Assembly (NCBI RefSeq): GCF_003985145.1
Contig: NZ_ML133532.1
Span: 62,001-126,000 of the forward strand
Direction of reading: 5' to 3'
From: Rhizobium anhuiense
Lineage (GTDB): Bacteria > Pseudomonadota > Alphaproteobacteria > Rhizobiales > Rhizobiaceae
DNA length: 64,000 nucleotides
The translations under genes and the position numbers were made by a program. Of this stretch, positions 26,680 to 35,119 are shown in pieces (within the stretch, counting starts at the first letter, position 1; every line of letters starts with the position of its first letter). Under the pieces are notes generated by a model, which worked only from the letters and a program-made list of their open reading frames with translations, did no database searches and was not told where the DNA came from.

Positions 26680-27124
26680 AACCCAACTCCGTGAAGGAAA
26701 TGTTCTGGCGTCGATCGCCGCGGCACGGACAGGCCGTCCTCCGCAAAACGAGCGGATCGGTCCGATGGTGCTATCCCGGCGCCTGCCACATTGGCATTCG
26801 AAGCTTGCTTGAAACCGGTGCGCTTGGTGAACCTCTGTTTTCGCGGGGAAATGCCGACTTTTGCCCAGGGAAAACGCTTGGTTTTCAAGAGAATTAGAAT
26901 GCAAAGGAATATATTCAGCAAGCATTAACTATGGCCCGCGAGGAGCCGGCCTGGAGCCTGTATTTTTAAGGAGTTGGCAAGCATTGGCTGCGAGATTGCC
27001 CTGGACATGACGGGTTTGGGCCAAACAAAAAAGGCGCCGAGTAGCATGAAGCTGGTCCGTCATCGCCGGTACTATAGTCCGGTATGTCCTCCTTTTTGTA
27101 TCTAGTTTTCCAGGGGACAGACTT
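26680..27124 (+). promoter_or_regulatory. Divergent control region and flaA leader
   Basis: These 445 bases lie between the divergent glycosyltransferase gene and flaA. No convincing gene is present. Near flaA there is a GCATGAAGCTGGTCC element at 27044-27058 and a CCGGTATGTCC element at 27079-27089, both shared with flaB and flaC. TGTCCTC (27085-27091) can pair with GGGGACA (27113-27119), covering the ribosome-binding site AGGGG that sits 8 bases before the flaA ATG. I see no clear sigma-28 or sigma-54 promoter. Confidence 0.6.
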
Positions 27125-28030
27125 ATGACAAGCATTAACACGAATACTTCCGCGCAGGCCGCTCTCCAGACGCTGCGTAACGTTAACCAGAACCTCAACA
27201 ACACGCAGAACCACGTTTCGTCTGGTTACCGCGTTGAAAAGGCTTCGGATAACGCTGCTTACTGGTCGATCGCAACGACCATGCGTTCTGACAACAAGGC
27301 CCTCTCGGCTGTCTCCGACGCTCTCGGCGTAGGCGCTGCAAAGGTCGACACCGCTTACACCGCCATGGACAGCGCCATTGACGTCGTCGGCGAGATCAAG
27401 GCGAAGCTCGTTGCTGCGACTGAAAATGGTGTCGACAAGGCCAAGGTCCAGGAAGAAATCAGCCAGCTGCAGCAGCAGCTCCTGAGCGTCGCGCAGTCGG
27501 CTTCCTTCAACGGCGAAAACTGGGTTGCCGGCGCCTCCGGCACCAAGAGCGTTGTTTCTTCGTTCGTCCGCGACGGCTCCAACGCCGTTTCGATCACGAC
27601 GACCGACTACGTACTCGACAGCGGCTCTGCGGGCAACGTTCTGTTCGGCATGAGCGGCGGCTCGGTCGAAACCTCCACGGGTATCCTCGGTACTTCGACC
27701 GGTGCGACTGGTTCGATCTACGCAATGGACATCACCAACTTCACCGCCGGCCAGATCCAGTCGGCTCTGACCAACGTCGAATCGGCTCTGAAGGCCATGA
27801 CCAGCGCCGGCGCTGCTCTCGGCTCGCTCTCCAGCCGCATCGACGCCCAGGACAACTTCGTGTCCGCTCTGAGCGACTCGATCGACTCCGGTGTCGGCCG
27901 TCTCGTCGACGCCAACATGGAAGAAGAATCCTCCAGGCTCAGCGCGCTCCAGACCCAGCAGCAGCTGGCAATCCAGTCGCTGTCGATCGCGAACTCCTCT
28001 TCGCAGAACATCCTGTCGCTCTTCCGCTAA
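27125..28030 (+). CDS. flaA: Flagellin FlaA
   Basis: This is the first of four tandem flagellins. The 301-residue protein has conserved helical ends for filament packing: MTSINTNTSAQAALQTLRNV at the N-terminus and QSLSIANSSSQNILSLFR at the C-terminus. The variable centre is short (about 130-200), so surface domains D2/D3 are reduced, as in other rhizobial flagellins. No signal peptide; export is by the flagellar system. The nucleotide sequence is nearly identical to flaB over long tracts in the 5' half. It has its own leader and terminator, hence is probably monocistronic. Confidence 0.96.
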   Translation: MTSINTNTSAQAALQTLRNVNQNLNNTQNHVSSGYRVEKASDNAAYWSIATTMRSDNKALSAVSDALGVGAAKVDTAYTAMDSAIDVVGEIKAKLVAATENGVDKAKVQEEISQLQQQLLSVAQSASFNGENWVAGASGTKSVVSSFVRDGSNAVSITTTDYVLDSGSAGNVLFGMSGGSVETSTGILGTSTGATGSIYAMDITNFTAGQIQSALTNVESALKAMTSAGAALGSLSSRIDAQDNFVSALSDSIDSGVGRLVDANMEEESSRLSALQTQQQLAIQSLSIANSSSQNILSLFR

Positions 28031-28055
28031 GACCGGTCGGCACAAGATTTCCAAG

Positions 28056-28093
28056 TTTCGCGGCCGGGTCATCCCCGGCCGCGAAATGTTTTA
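28056..28093 (+). terminator. Terminator after flaA
   Basis: Perfect 13-base arms (TTTCGCGGCCGGG and complement) with a 5-base loop are followed by TGTTTTAAT. It separates flaA from flaB. Confidence 0.88.
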
Positions 28094-28165
28094 ATATAAG
28101 GTTAATGAAAATCCTTCTAAGTCTCAGATATTTTTAAGATATTTCCAATTCGAATTCAGCTTTCC

Positions 28166-28304
28166 TTAACCATCTTGCTGTTTTCTAGGCCCATCGAAAC
28201 GGCGAGTTAACCTTAACAAGAATGGTTAACAGGCATGATGCTGATCGCTGTGGGCCGGCCCAAAATCCGGAATGTCCCTTCTTAAAATCTGCCAACAAGG
28301 GGCA
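28166..28304 (+). promoter_or_regulatory. flaB control block and leader hairpin
   Basis: A block from TTAACCAT at 28166 to GCTGATC at 28246 is shared with the flaC upstream region. It contains GTTAACC (28206-28212) and GGTTAAC (28224-28230) as an inverted pair. In the leader, TGTCCCTT (28273-28280) can pair with AAGGGGCA (28297-28304) using one G-U pair. That would hide the ribosome-binding site AAGGGG located 10 bases before the ATG. Confidence 0.6.
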
Positions 28305-28312
28305 AGCAAACT

Positions 28313-29221
28313 ATGACGAGCATCAACACCAATAACGCTGCAATGGCAGCCCTCCAGACTCTCCGTGGCATCAACCAGGGTCTCCAGGAAACCCAGGCTC
28401 ACGTTTCGTCTGGCTATCGCGTCGGCAAGGCTTCGGACAACGCTGCTTACTGGTCGATCGCAACGACCATGCGTTCTGATAACAAGGCTCTCTCGGCTGT
28501 TTCCGACGCTCTCGGCCTCGGCGCTGCAAAGGTCGACACCGCTTACTCCGCCATGGACAGCGCCATCGATGTCGTCGGCGACATCAAGGCGAAGCTCGTT
28601 GCCGCCACTGAAAACGGCGTCGACAAGGCCAAGGTCCAGGAAGAAATCAGCCAGCTGCAGCAGCAGCTCCTGAGCGTCGCGCAGTCGGCTTCCTTCTCCG
28701 GCGAAAACTGGGTTGCCGGCGCCGACGGCACCAAGAACGTTGTTGCCTCCTTCGTCCGTGACGGCTCCAACGCCGTTTCGGTCGTGATGACCGACTATGT
28801 TCTCGACAGCGGCTCCATGGGCAACGTTCTGTTCGGCATGAGCGGCGGCTCGGTCGAAACCTCCACGGGTATCCTCGGCACTTCGAATGGTGCGACCGGT
28901 TCTGTCTACGCAATGGACATCACCAACTTCACCCTCGGCGAAATCCAGTCGGCTCTGACCAACGTTGAATCGGCTCTGAAGGCCATGACCAGCGCCGGCG
29001 CTCAGCTCGGCTCGATCTCCAAGCGCATCGAACTGCAGGAAAACTTCGTGTCCGCTCTCAGCGACTCGATCGACTCCGGTGTCGGCCGTCTCGTCGATGC
29101 CAACATGGAAGAAGAATCCTCCAAGCTCAGCGCACTGCAGACCCAGCAGCAGCTGGCCGTCCAGTCGCTGTCGATTGCGAACTCCTCTTCGCAGACCATC
29201 CTCACGCTGTTCCGCGGCTAA
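28313..29221 (+). CDS. flaB: Flagellin FlaB
   Basis: The second flagellin (302 residues) has the same domain plan as FlaA and is the closest to it: the segment around ASDNAAYWSIATTMRSDNKA is identical, as are most of residues 130-140 and the C-terminal 60. Differences cluster in the first 45 residues and the central variable part (SVVMTDYVLDSGSMG). It ends LTLFRG. The gene is flanked by its own control block and terminator. Confidence 0.96.
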   Translation: MTSINTNNAAMAALQTLRGINQGLQETQAHVSSGYRVGKASDNAAYWSIATTMRSDNKALSAVSDALGLGAAKVDTAYSAMDSAIDVVGDIKAKLVAATENGVDKAKVQEEISQLQQQLLSVAQSASFSGENWVAGADGTKNVVASFVRDGSNAVSVVMTDYVLDSGSMGNVLFGMSGGSVETSTGILGTSNGATGSVYAMDITNFTLGEIQSALTNVESALKAMTSAGAQLGSISKRIELQENFVSALSDSIDSGVGRLVDANMEEESSKLSALQTQQQLAVQSLSIANSSSQTILTLFRG

Positions 29222-29239
29222 TAACCCTCGGAAACATCA

Positions 29240-29300
29240 GCCCGCCGGTCTCCGGCGGGCACTGGTATCGAGCCGCGCTTCGATGGAGCGCGGCTTTTTT
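29240..29300 (+). terminator. Double hairpin terminator after flaB
   Basis: A first hairpin (GCCCGCCGG / CCGGCGGGC, 3-base loop, 29240-29260) is followed by a second (AGCCGCGCT / AGCGCGGCT, 29271-29295) that runs directly into TTTTTT. The second is the probable terminator. Confidence 0.9.
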
Positions 29301-29319
29301 AATGTCTGTTAACGATCCA

Positions 29320-29458
29320 TTAACCATAATGCTGTTTTCTGCGTCCAACGAGACGGTGAGTTAACCAAATTTAAGAACCGGTTAACAGGCATGAAGCTGA
29401 TCCCCGTTCCCGGTGGCCTTCCGGAATGTCCCTTTTTTCTTTTTGCCGACGAGGGGCA
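29320..29458 (+). promoter_or_regulatory. flaC control block and leader hairpin
   Basis: The block 29320-29403 aligns with 28166-28246 upstream of flaB, including GTTAACC (29360-29366) and GGTTAAC (29380-29386). The leader has CCGGAATGTCCC at 29421-29432. TGTCCCTT (29427-29434) can pair with GAGGGGCA (29451-29458), covering the ribosome-binding site. The distance from TGTCC to the ATG is 40 bases, the same as for flaA and flaB. Confidence 0.6.
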
Positions 29459-29466
29459 ATCATTTC

Positions 29467-30378
29467 ATGACCAGCATTTTGACGAACGTCGCGGCGATGG
29501 CCGCTCTCCAGACACTCCGCGGCATCAACGACAACCTTGAGGACACGCAGAACCGCGTATCATCGGGTTACCGCGTCGAAAAGGCTGCTGACAACGCCGC
29601 CTACTGGTCGATCGCAACGACCATGCGTTCGGATAACAAGGCGCTTTCCGCCGTTTCCGACGCTCTCGGCCTCGGCGCCGCCAAGGTCGACACCGCTTAC
29701 TCCGCCATGGACAGTGCCATCGACGTCATCACCGAAATCAAGGCGAAGATCGTCGCTGCAACCGAAAAGGGTGTCGACAAGGCTAAAGTTCAGGAAGAAA
29801 TCAGCCAGCTGCAGCAACAGCTCCTGAGCATCGCGCAGTCGGCTTCCTTCTCCGGTGAAAACTGGGTTGCCGGCGCTGACGGCACCAAGAGCGTCGTTTC
29901 CACTTTCGTCCGCGATGGCAACGGCAATGTCTCGGTCAAGACGACGGATTACATCCTGGACACGAGCTCGGCGGGCAACGTTCTCTTCGGCATGGACTCG
30001 ACCGGCGCGATCGAGACCAGCTCCGGCATTATCGGCACATCATCCGGTACGATCGGCTCGATCTACTCGATGGACATCACCAACTTCGATTCGCCTGAGA
30101 TCTCCATGGCCCTGACGTCGATCGAGGCAGGCCTCGAGGCGATGACCAAGGCTGCATCGCAGCTCGGCTCGATTTCCACTCGCATCGAGCTGCAGGAAGG
30201 CTTCGTCAGCGCGCTCAGCGATTCGATCGACTCCGGTGTCGGCCGCCTCGTCGACGCCAATATGGAAGAAGAATCCTCCAAGCTCAGCGCCCTGCAAACC
30301 CAGCAGCAGCTGGCTATCCAGTCGCTGTCGATCGCCAACTCCAGCGCTCAGAACATCCTCACGCTGTTCCGCAGCTAA
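29467..30378 (+). CDS. flaC: Flagellin FlaC
   Basis: The third flagellin is 303 residues from ATG 29467. I prefer this start because it gives MTSILTNVAAMAALQTLRGI, aligned with FlaA and FlaB, and follows GAGGGGC; an upstream in-frame start would add 18 residues with no family support. It shares the D0/D1 ends but has a distinct centre (TGAIETSSGIIGTSSGTIGS) and divergent C-proximal D1 (SPEISMALTSIEAGLEAMTK). Symbol follows gene order. Confidence 0.94.
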   Translation: MTSILTNVAAMAALQTLRGINDNLEDTQNRVSSGYRVEKAADNAAYWSIATTMRSDNKALSAVSDALGLGAAKVDTAYSAMDSAIDVITEIKAKIVAATEKGVDKAKVQEEISQLQQQLLSIAQSASFSGENWVAGADGTKSVVSTFVRDGNGNVSVKTTDYILDTSSAGNVLFGMDSTGAIETSSGIIGTSSGTIGSIYSMDITNFDSPEISMALTSIEAGLEAMTKAASQLGSISTRIELQEGFVSALSDSIDSGVGRLVDANMEEESSKLSALQTQQQLAIQSLSIANSSAQNILTLFRS

Positions 30379-30442
30379 GTCAGGCGCTGAAGCTGGACCG
30401 AATCTTGCGCCATCGTCTGGCCGCACGCACAAAGCCTCCCGG

Positions 30443-30475
30443 ACCGCGCCCGAAATGGCGCGGTTCTTTCTTTTA
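30443..30475 (+). terminator. Terminator after flaC
   Basis: ACCGCGCC (30443-30450) and GGCGCGGT (30457-30464) form a stem with a 6-base loop, followed by the T-rich run TTCTTTCTTTT. Confidence 0.85.
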
Positions 30476-30677
30476 TATCAATGTCTTGATCGAAATTTCG
30501 GTCGACGCGCCAGGCTCGGTGCCGCACTCTTGCCCAACAGGTTGATATCGAGTTAACTACGCCTTGAGTTGATTTGCTTTTGCGACACGCCGGTAGAAAC
30601 CCTGCCGGAGGCATGATGCCACTTCAGTCGCCGCCGGCAATCCGGCCTGCCCTTTCACCTTAATCCGAGACCTGTCG

Positions 30678-31640
30678 ATGACCGTTAAGATTACCAGCGC
30701 GGCCGCGGTGAATGCGCTTTCGGTGCTGCGCAGCATCAACAAAGAAGCCAGCCAGACCCAGCAGCAAGTGTCCTCGGGATATCGTATCGAGACGGCCGCC
30801 GACGATGCGTCCTATTGGTCGGTCGCAACCGTCATGCGTTCGGACAGCACCAATCTCGGAACGGTCGGAGATGCGCTCGGTCTTGGCGCTGCCAAGGTGG
30901 ATGCGACCTATACGGCGATGAACTCGGCGATCGATCTCATGAGCCAGATCCGCGCCAAGCTGGTTTCGGCAAGAGAACCTGGTGTCGATAAGGACAAGAT
31001 CAACGCCGAGATCAGCGAATACAAAGAGCAGTTGCAGACGGTCGTCGAATCGACGTCGTTTGCGGGGGAAAACTGGCTGCTGAACGGCGACACTGCTGCA
31101 CCGCCGACATGGTCGGTCATCTCGGGTTTCGTGCGCGCTTCGACCGGCGAATATCAGGCCCAGACCATCGATTTCCCATCGTCGCAGACCATCCTCATCG
31201 ACAAGAACAGTGCGAGCGGCGGCCTGCTGACCAAGGCGGTCGATGCCAACGCGATCAATAACTCCGGCACGACGTCGCGGAATTATTATCTGCTGGATGC
31301 CGGCTCGACGACGCCGGCGACGGGTACGGAAATTGCGATCGACGGCAACACGACCGATGCGCAGCTCACCGACATGCTCGACGTGACCGAGTCGCTGCTC
31401 TCCTCGCTGACGACCACGGCGGCATCCATCGGCGTGATGAAGACACGCATCGACGATCAGATAGACTATACCGCCGATCTGTCCGATTCGATCGACAAGA
31501 GCGTCGGTGCGCTCGTCGATACCGACATGGACGAGGCTTCGATCCGGCAGAAGGCAATAGAAACCCAGAAGCAGATGGCCGTCGAAGCGATCTCGATCCT
31601 CAATACGGCCGCAAGCAAGATTCTGATTCTGCTGGAATAA
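30678..31640 (+). CDS. flaD: Divergent flagellin FlaD
   Basis: The fourth flagellin (320 residues) is the least similar. It keeps VSSGYRIETAADDASYWSVA and GALGLGAAKVDATYTAMNSA-type N-terminal helices (as DALGLGAAKVDATYTAMNSA), but its central domain is longer and unrelated (TIDFPSSQTILIDKNSASGG), and it ends KILILLE instead of ILTLFR. Its leader has GCATGATGCC (30611-30620) but no paired hairpin over the start. A distinct filament position or expression level is plausible. A stem without a T run (31642-31677) follows. Confidence 0.92.
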   Translation: MTVKITSAAAVNALSVLRSINKEASQTQQQVSSGYRIETAADDASYWSVATVMRSDSTNLGTVGDALGLGAAKVDATYTAMNSAIDLMSQIRAKLVSAREPGVDKDKINAEISEYKEQLQTVVESTSFAGENWLLNGDTAAPPTWSVISGFVRASTGEYQAQTIDFPSSQTILIDKNSASGGLLTKAVDANAINNSGTTSRNYYLLDAGSTTPATGTEIAIDGNTTDAQLTDMLDVTESLLSSLTTTAASIGVMKTRIDDQIDYTADLSDSIDKSVGALVDTDMDEASIRQKAIETQKQMAVEAISILNTAASKILILLE

Positions 31641-31844
31641 GGAATGGGCGCGATCACGGGTGGCGACCGCGCCATTCATCCTCGCGCAAGTTTGACTTCC
31701 TAGTTTCCGGCATGAAGGCATCGTCCGAATCCGTGCCGGCGCAAGGTCAGGCCCTTGCCCGTTTCGAAGGGAGATGTCGGCGCGCAAGGACATTTTGAGC
31801 GGGAGCGCGCATGTTGCATGCCTCCCGGATGCTGGATGGTTTTT

Positions 31845-32474
31845 ATGAGCATTTCGCTTTCCCGGTATTTGAAGGATTTCGGCGAACCGGAACCGTCACC
31901 GCCGGTCCTCGACATGGATGATTTCGGCGGCGACATGTTCCCCGAAACACCGAGCGAACCGGTGATCGACGTCGAGGCGGAGCGCCGTGAAGCCTATGCG
32001 GAAGGTCATGCCGCGGCCACCGCGGAACTGACCGAGAAACACGCGCTGGAGGCGCGGACGCTGGCTGAGGTCCATGCGCGTCAACTCGAGGAGCTGAAGC
32101 TTCGCTACGAAGTCGAGGCGGCGGCAGTCATTGCATCCCGCATCCGCGATATTGCCGAAGAACTCGCTCAGCTGGTCAGCGCCGGCGCCGCCGCCGCCAT
32201 CGCGCCAGTGATGACGGAAGCGCTTGCCGCCGAAGCTGCCGAAAACCTCGCCACCCTGCTGCGCGACGCGATCCTTGAAGGCGCCGCTGGAACGATCGTC
32301 GTCAAGGGACCGACCCGGCTTTTCGACATATTGAAGGCCGAGCTCGGCGAACATGCCGAGGCGGTTCGCCATTTTGAGACCGACGATATCGATCTTGCCG
32401 TCGAAATCGGTGATTCCGTCATCGTCACCCGTATGTCCGCCTGGGCGGCCAGCTTGAAGAAAGTTCTCGAATGA
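31845..32474 (+). CDS. FliH-like flagellar export ATPase regulator (candidate)
   Basis: From ATG 31845 the protein has 209 residues: an acidic N-terminus (DMDDFGGDMFPETPSEP), a long charged helix/coiled coil (about 45-110, VEAERREAYAEGHAAATAEL) and a C-terminal alpha/beta segment ending DDIDLAVEIGDSVIVTRMSA. This plan matches FliH/YscL, which bind and restrain FliI. No other FliH candidate is visible in the window. It overlaps motB by 4 bases. The assignment is inferred from architecture, not clear sequence identity. Confidence 0.65.
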   Translation: MSISLSRYLKDFGEPEPSPPVLDMDDFGGDMFPETPSEPVIDVEAERREAYAEGHAAATAELTEKHALEARTLAEVHARQLEELKLRYEVEAAAVIASRIRDIAEELAQLVSAGAAAAIAPVMTEALAAEAAENLATLLRDAILEGAAGTIVVKGPTRLFDILKAELGEHAEAVRHFETDDIDLAVEIGDSVIVTRMSAWAASLKKVLE

Positions 32475-33820
32475 GCGAAGGCGAAAACCACCACCACGGC
32501 AAAAACGAGATCATCATCGTCAAGAGACATGGCGGCGGCGATCACGATGGCGCCCATGGCGGTGCGTGGAAAATTGCCTATGCCGACTTCATGACGGCGA
32601 TGATGGCGTTCTTCCTGGTCATGTGGCTGGTCAATGCCGCCAACGAGGAGACCAAGGCCTCGGTCGCGACCTATTTCAATCCGATCAAGCTCTCCGACGA
32701 AAAGCCGACCGAAAAGGGTCTGAAGAAGCCTGTCGATAACGCCGAAGGCGAGGAGAAGCAGGAGAAGTCGAAGCAGAAGGAAGAAGATCCGAACGACGGC
32801 AAGGCCGCGGCGGATGGTGACGACCAGACATCGACATCAGGCGACCAAACCAATTATTCCGAGGCCGATTTCTTCGAAAATCCCTATTCGGTTCTCGCCG
32901 AGATCGCCCAGGAAGTCGGCCAGCAGGCCAATGTCAGCGCCAAGGGCGACGGCGGCGCCGCCGATTCCGGTCCCGCCACCGGCGCCGATGGCGGCGAGGC
33001 CTATCGTGATCCCTTCGATCCGGATTTCTGGACGAAGCAGGTCGAGGTCACGACGGCCGGCAAGTCGGCGCCTCCCGGCAAGAGCGACCAGCAGGCGGTC
33101 GAGAGCGGGACGACCGAGGTCGCCAAGCTCGAAGACACCAAGCCGATACCGCTGACCACCGATCAGAAGGCTGCCCCGGAAACCAAGGAAACGAAGGAAA
33201 CCAAGGAAACCAAGGAAACGAAGGGCGCGGTCGAAGCCAAGGACGGCAAGGCGCCGGCCGGCAAGTCTGCCAACGACAAGAAGGCGGAAGCTCAGAAAGA
33301 CGCCGAACATCAGAAGGATGCGGATAAGGGCGCTGATGAGGCCGAGCAGCAGCAACAGAAGGAAGCAGAGCAGCTGCAGGAGCAGATCGCCCAGCAGATC
33401 GGCGGCGTTGCCGGCAAGCTCGCCGAAGGCCTGACCGTGACGGCGTCCGAAGGCGGATTGCTGGTCAGCATCTCCGACCAGAGCGACGATTCGATGTTCA
33501 ATATCGGTTCTGCTGTTCCGCGCCAGGAGATGGTGCTCGCCATGGAAAAGATCGGCGCGATCCTGAAGGAGAGGGGTGGCGCGGTCGCCATCCGCGGCCA
33601 CACGGACGGGCGCCAGTATAAGGGCACCCAGAACGAGAACTGGCGGCTTTCGATGGACCGCGCCCAGAGCGCCTACTACATGCTCGTGCGCGGTGGGCTC
33701 GACGAGAAACGTATCTCCCAGGTCTCCGGCTTCGCCGACCGTCGGCTGAAGCTGCCGACCGACCCGTTCAACGCGACCAACCGCCGGATCGAGATCCTGG
33801 TGCAGGCGGATAAGGGATAG
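32471..33820 (+). CDS. motB: Flagellar stator protein MotB
   Basis: MotB anchors the stator to peptidoglycan. The 449-residue protein has the stator segment GAWKIAYADFMTAMMAFFLV with the proton-carrying D39, and a C-terminal OmpA-like domain (about 340-447: AIRGHTDGRQYKGT, NRRIEILVQ). The periplasmic linker of about 260 residues is much longer than in enteric MotB (about 310 residues total) and is rich in Lys, Glu and Asp, with a tandem ETK repeat. Extended MotB fits systems that also use MotC and MotE. The start overlaps the previous stop. Confidence 0.95.
   Translation: MSEGENHHHGKNEIIIVKRHGGGDHDGAHGGAWKIAYADFMTAMMAFFLVMWLVNAANEETKASVATYFNPIKLSDEKPTEKGLKKPVDNAEGEEKQEKSKQKEEDPNDGKAAADGDDQTSTSGDQTNYSEADFFENPYSVLAEIAQEVGQQANVSAKGDGGAADSGPATGADGGEAYRDPFDPDFWTKQVEVTTAGKSAPPGKSDQQAVESGTTEVAKLEDTKPIPLTTDQKAAPETKETKETKETKETKGAVEAKDGKAPAGKSANDKKAEAQKDAEHQKDADKGADEAEQQQQKEAEQLQEQIAQQIGGVAGKLAEGLTVTASEGGLLVSISDQSDDSMFNIGSAVPRQEMVLAMEKIGAILKERGGAVAIRGHTDGRQYKGTQNENWRLSMDRAQSAYYMLVRGGLDEKRISQVSGFADRRLKLPTDPFNATNRRIEILVQADKG
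33179..33223 (+). repeat. Five tandem 9-base repeats in motB
   Basis: Five copies of GAAAC(C/G)AAG encode ETK x5 in the MotB periplasmic linker. Such an in-frame repeat can change copy number by slippage without breaking the gene. Confidence 0.9.
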
Positions 33821-33824
33821 TCGG

Positions 33825-35117
33825 ATGGCGCGTCGGCAGCATCGCTATATCGGATGTGTGGCCCTCGGCCTGGCGATGCTTTCGCCGGCCGCAGGCAAGG
33901 CGCAGGATCCGGACGATCTTGCGCCGTACAAGATGCTGCGGTCGTTGCAGTTCGTGCAGGACTCCGTCGTCACCGGCGATCATTCGGCCGGCGAGATGCA
34001 GCGCTTCATGCTGGGGACGATCGACGAGCGGCTGCGCACCGTCGATACTTCGGTCTTCGATGACGACCGCAATGTCGATGCAGCGCTGATCTATGCGATG
34101 AGCGGCGGCAATCCCCAGACGCTCGAATATCTGATCGCCCACGACGTCAACGGCTATTTCGACAATCGCGTCACCGATGTGCTGCGCAAATATCTGAGCG
34201 GCAAAGGGCTGCTCGTCGCCAAGACGCTGGAGGAGACGGCCCGGGAATATCGCGACAAGAAGATCGGCCCCTATCTTGCGCTGATCGGCGGCAACGTGCT
34301 GATCGCGACGAAACCGGCAGACGCGCTGGATCTCTACGACCAGGCGCGTCTTGCAGCACCCGGGACGATCGTCGAGGAGGCGGCGTTGCGCCGCTCGGTC
34401 GCCATCTGCGTCGACAAGGGGATGCTCGATAAGGGAATGGCCTATTCGCAGCGTTATGTCAGACGTTTTCTGCATTCGCCCTATGCCAGCCAGTTCGCCG
34501 ATCTTTTCGTCACGCTCGTCGTCAGTCACGATCACGACGTGAAGCCGCAGGATGTCGTCGACATCCTGTCTTTCATGGATGCGCCGCGCCAGCGCGAGGT
34601 CTATCTGCGCATCGCCCGTGCTGCGGCGATATCAGGTAAGCCGGAGCTGACGCATATGGCGGTCGAACGGGTGCAGTCGCTTGGCGCCGACACCGACAAT
34701 GCCTTCGGGCCACTTGCGAATTTCTATGGCGGCATGGCCGGCCTTCCCACAGAGGATGTCGACCGGGCGGCAAAGAATGTCCGCGGCATCGACGGCAACA
34801 CGCTTTCGCCGCGGGATCAGGCGCTGCAGGAGGCGGCGCGATCGGTCGCCGACCAGATCCTGCGCGCTCCCGATCCGGCAAGCTTGAGGCAAGCATCCAC
34901 CCCTAACACTGATCATCAAGAAATCACTTCTGAAAAGGCTGCGGCGGCGATAGCGACGCAACCGGAAGCGCCAGGCGCGCTTCCCGAGCCTGTTCCGGGA
35001 GGTGTGGCATCGACTGGCCAGAGCCAGGATACCGACCCCTCATTCAACGCATTTGTGACGACCAATCGATCCAAGCTCGACGAGATCGACGGTCTTCTGG
35101 CGCAGGAAGGCAATTAA
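33825..35117 (+). CDS. motC: Periplasmic motility protein MotC
   Basis: MotC is a rhizobial periplasmic protein needed for rotation, thought to work with MotB and to be stabilised by MotE. The 430-residue protein has a signal peptide (CVALGLAMLSPAAGKAQD), then the conserved APYKMLRSLQFVQDSVVTGD. Helical repeats make up most of the chain, and the last 80 residues are Ala/Glu-rich and probably flexible. It starts 4 bases after motB and ends 2 bases before fliK. Confidence 0.93.
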   Translation: MARRQHRYIGCVALGLAMLSPAAGKAQDPDDLAPYKMLRSLQFVQDSVVTGDHSAGEMQRFMLGTIDERLRTVDTSVFDDDRNVDAALIYAMSGGNPQTLEYLIAHDVNGYFDNRVTDVLRKYLSGKGLLVAKTLEETAREYRDKKIGPYLALIGGNVLIATKPADALDLYDQARLAAPGTIVEEAALRRSVAICVDKGMLDKGMAYSQRYVRRFLHSPYASQFADLFVTLVVSHDHDVKPQDVVDILSFMDAPRQREVYLRIARAAAISGKPELTHMAVERVQSLGADTDNAFGPLANFYGGMAGLPTEDVDRAAKNVRGIDGNTLSPRDQALQEAARSVADQILRAPDPASLRQASTPNTDHQEITSEKAAAAIATQPEAPGALPEPVPGGVASTGQSQDTDPSFNAFVTTNRSKLDEIDGLLAQEGN

Positions 35118-35119
35118 TT

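Noticed and set aside
26973..26992. Sigma-54-like promoter (TTGGCAAGCATTGGCTGC) upstream of flaA
   Set aside because: The GG to GC spacing is one base short of the -24/-12 requirement.
33179..33223. Short tandem repeats as a possible CRISPR
   Set aside because: The units are 9 bases without spacers and encode ETK repeats in MotB. No CRISPR array or cas gene is present in the window.
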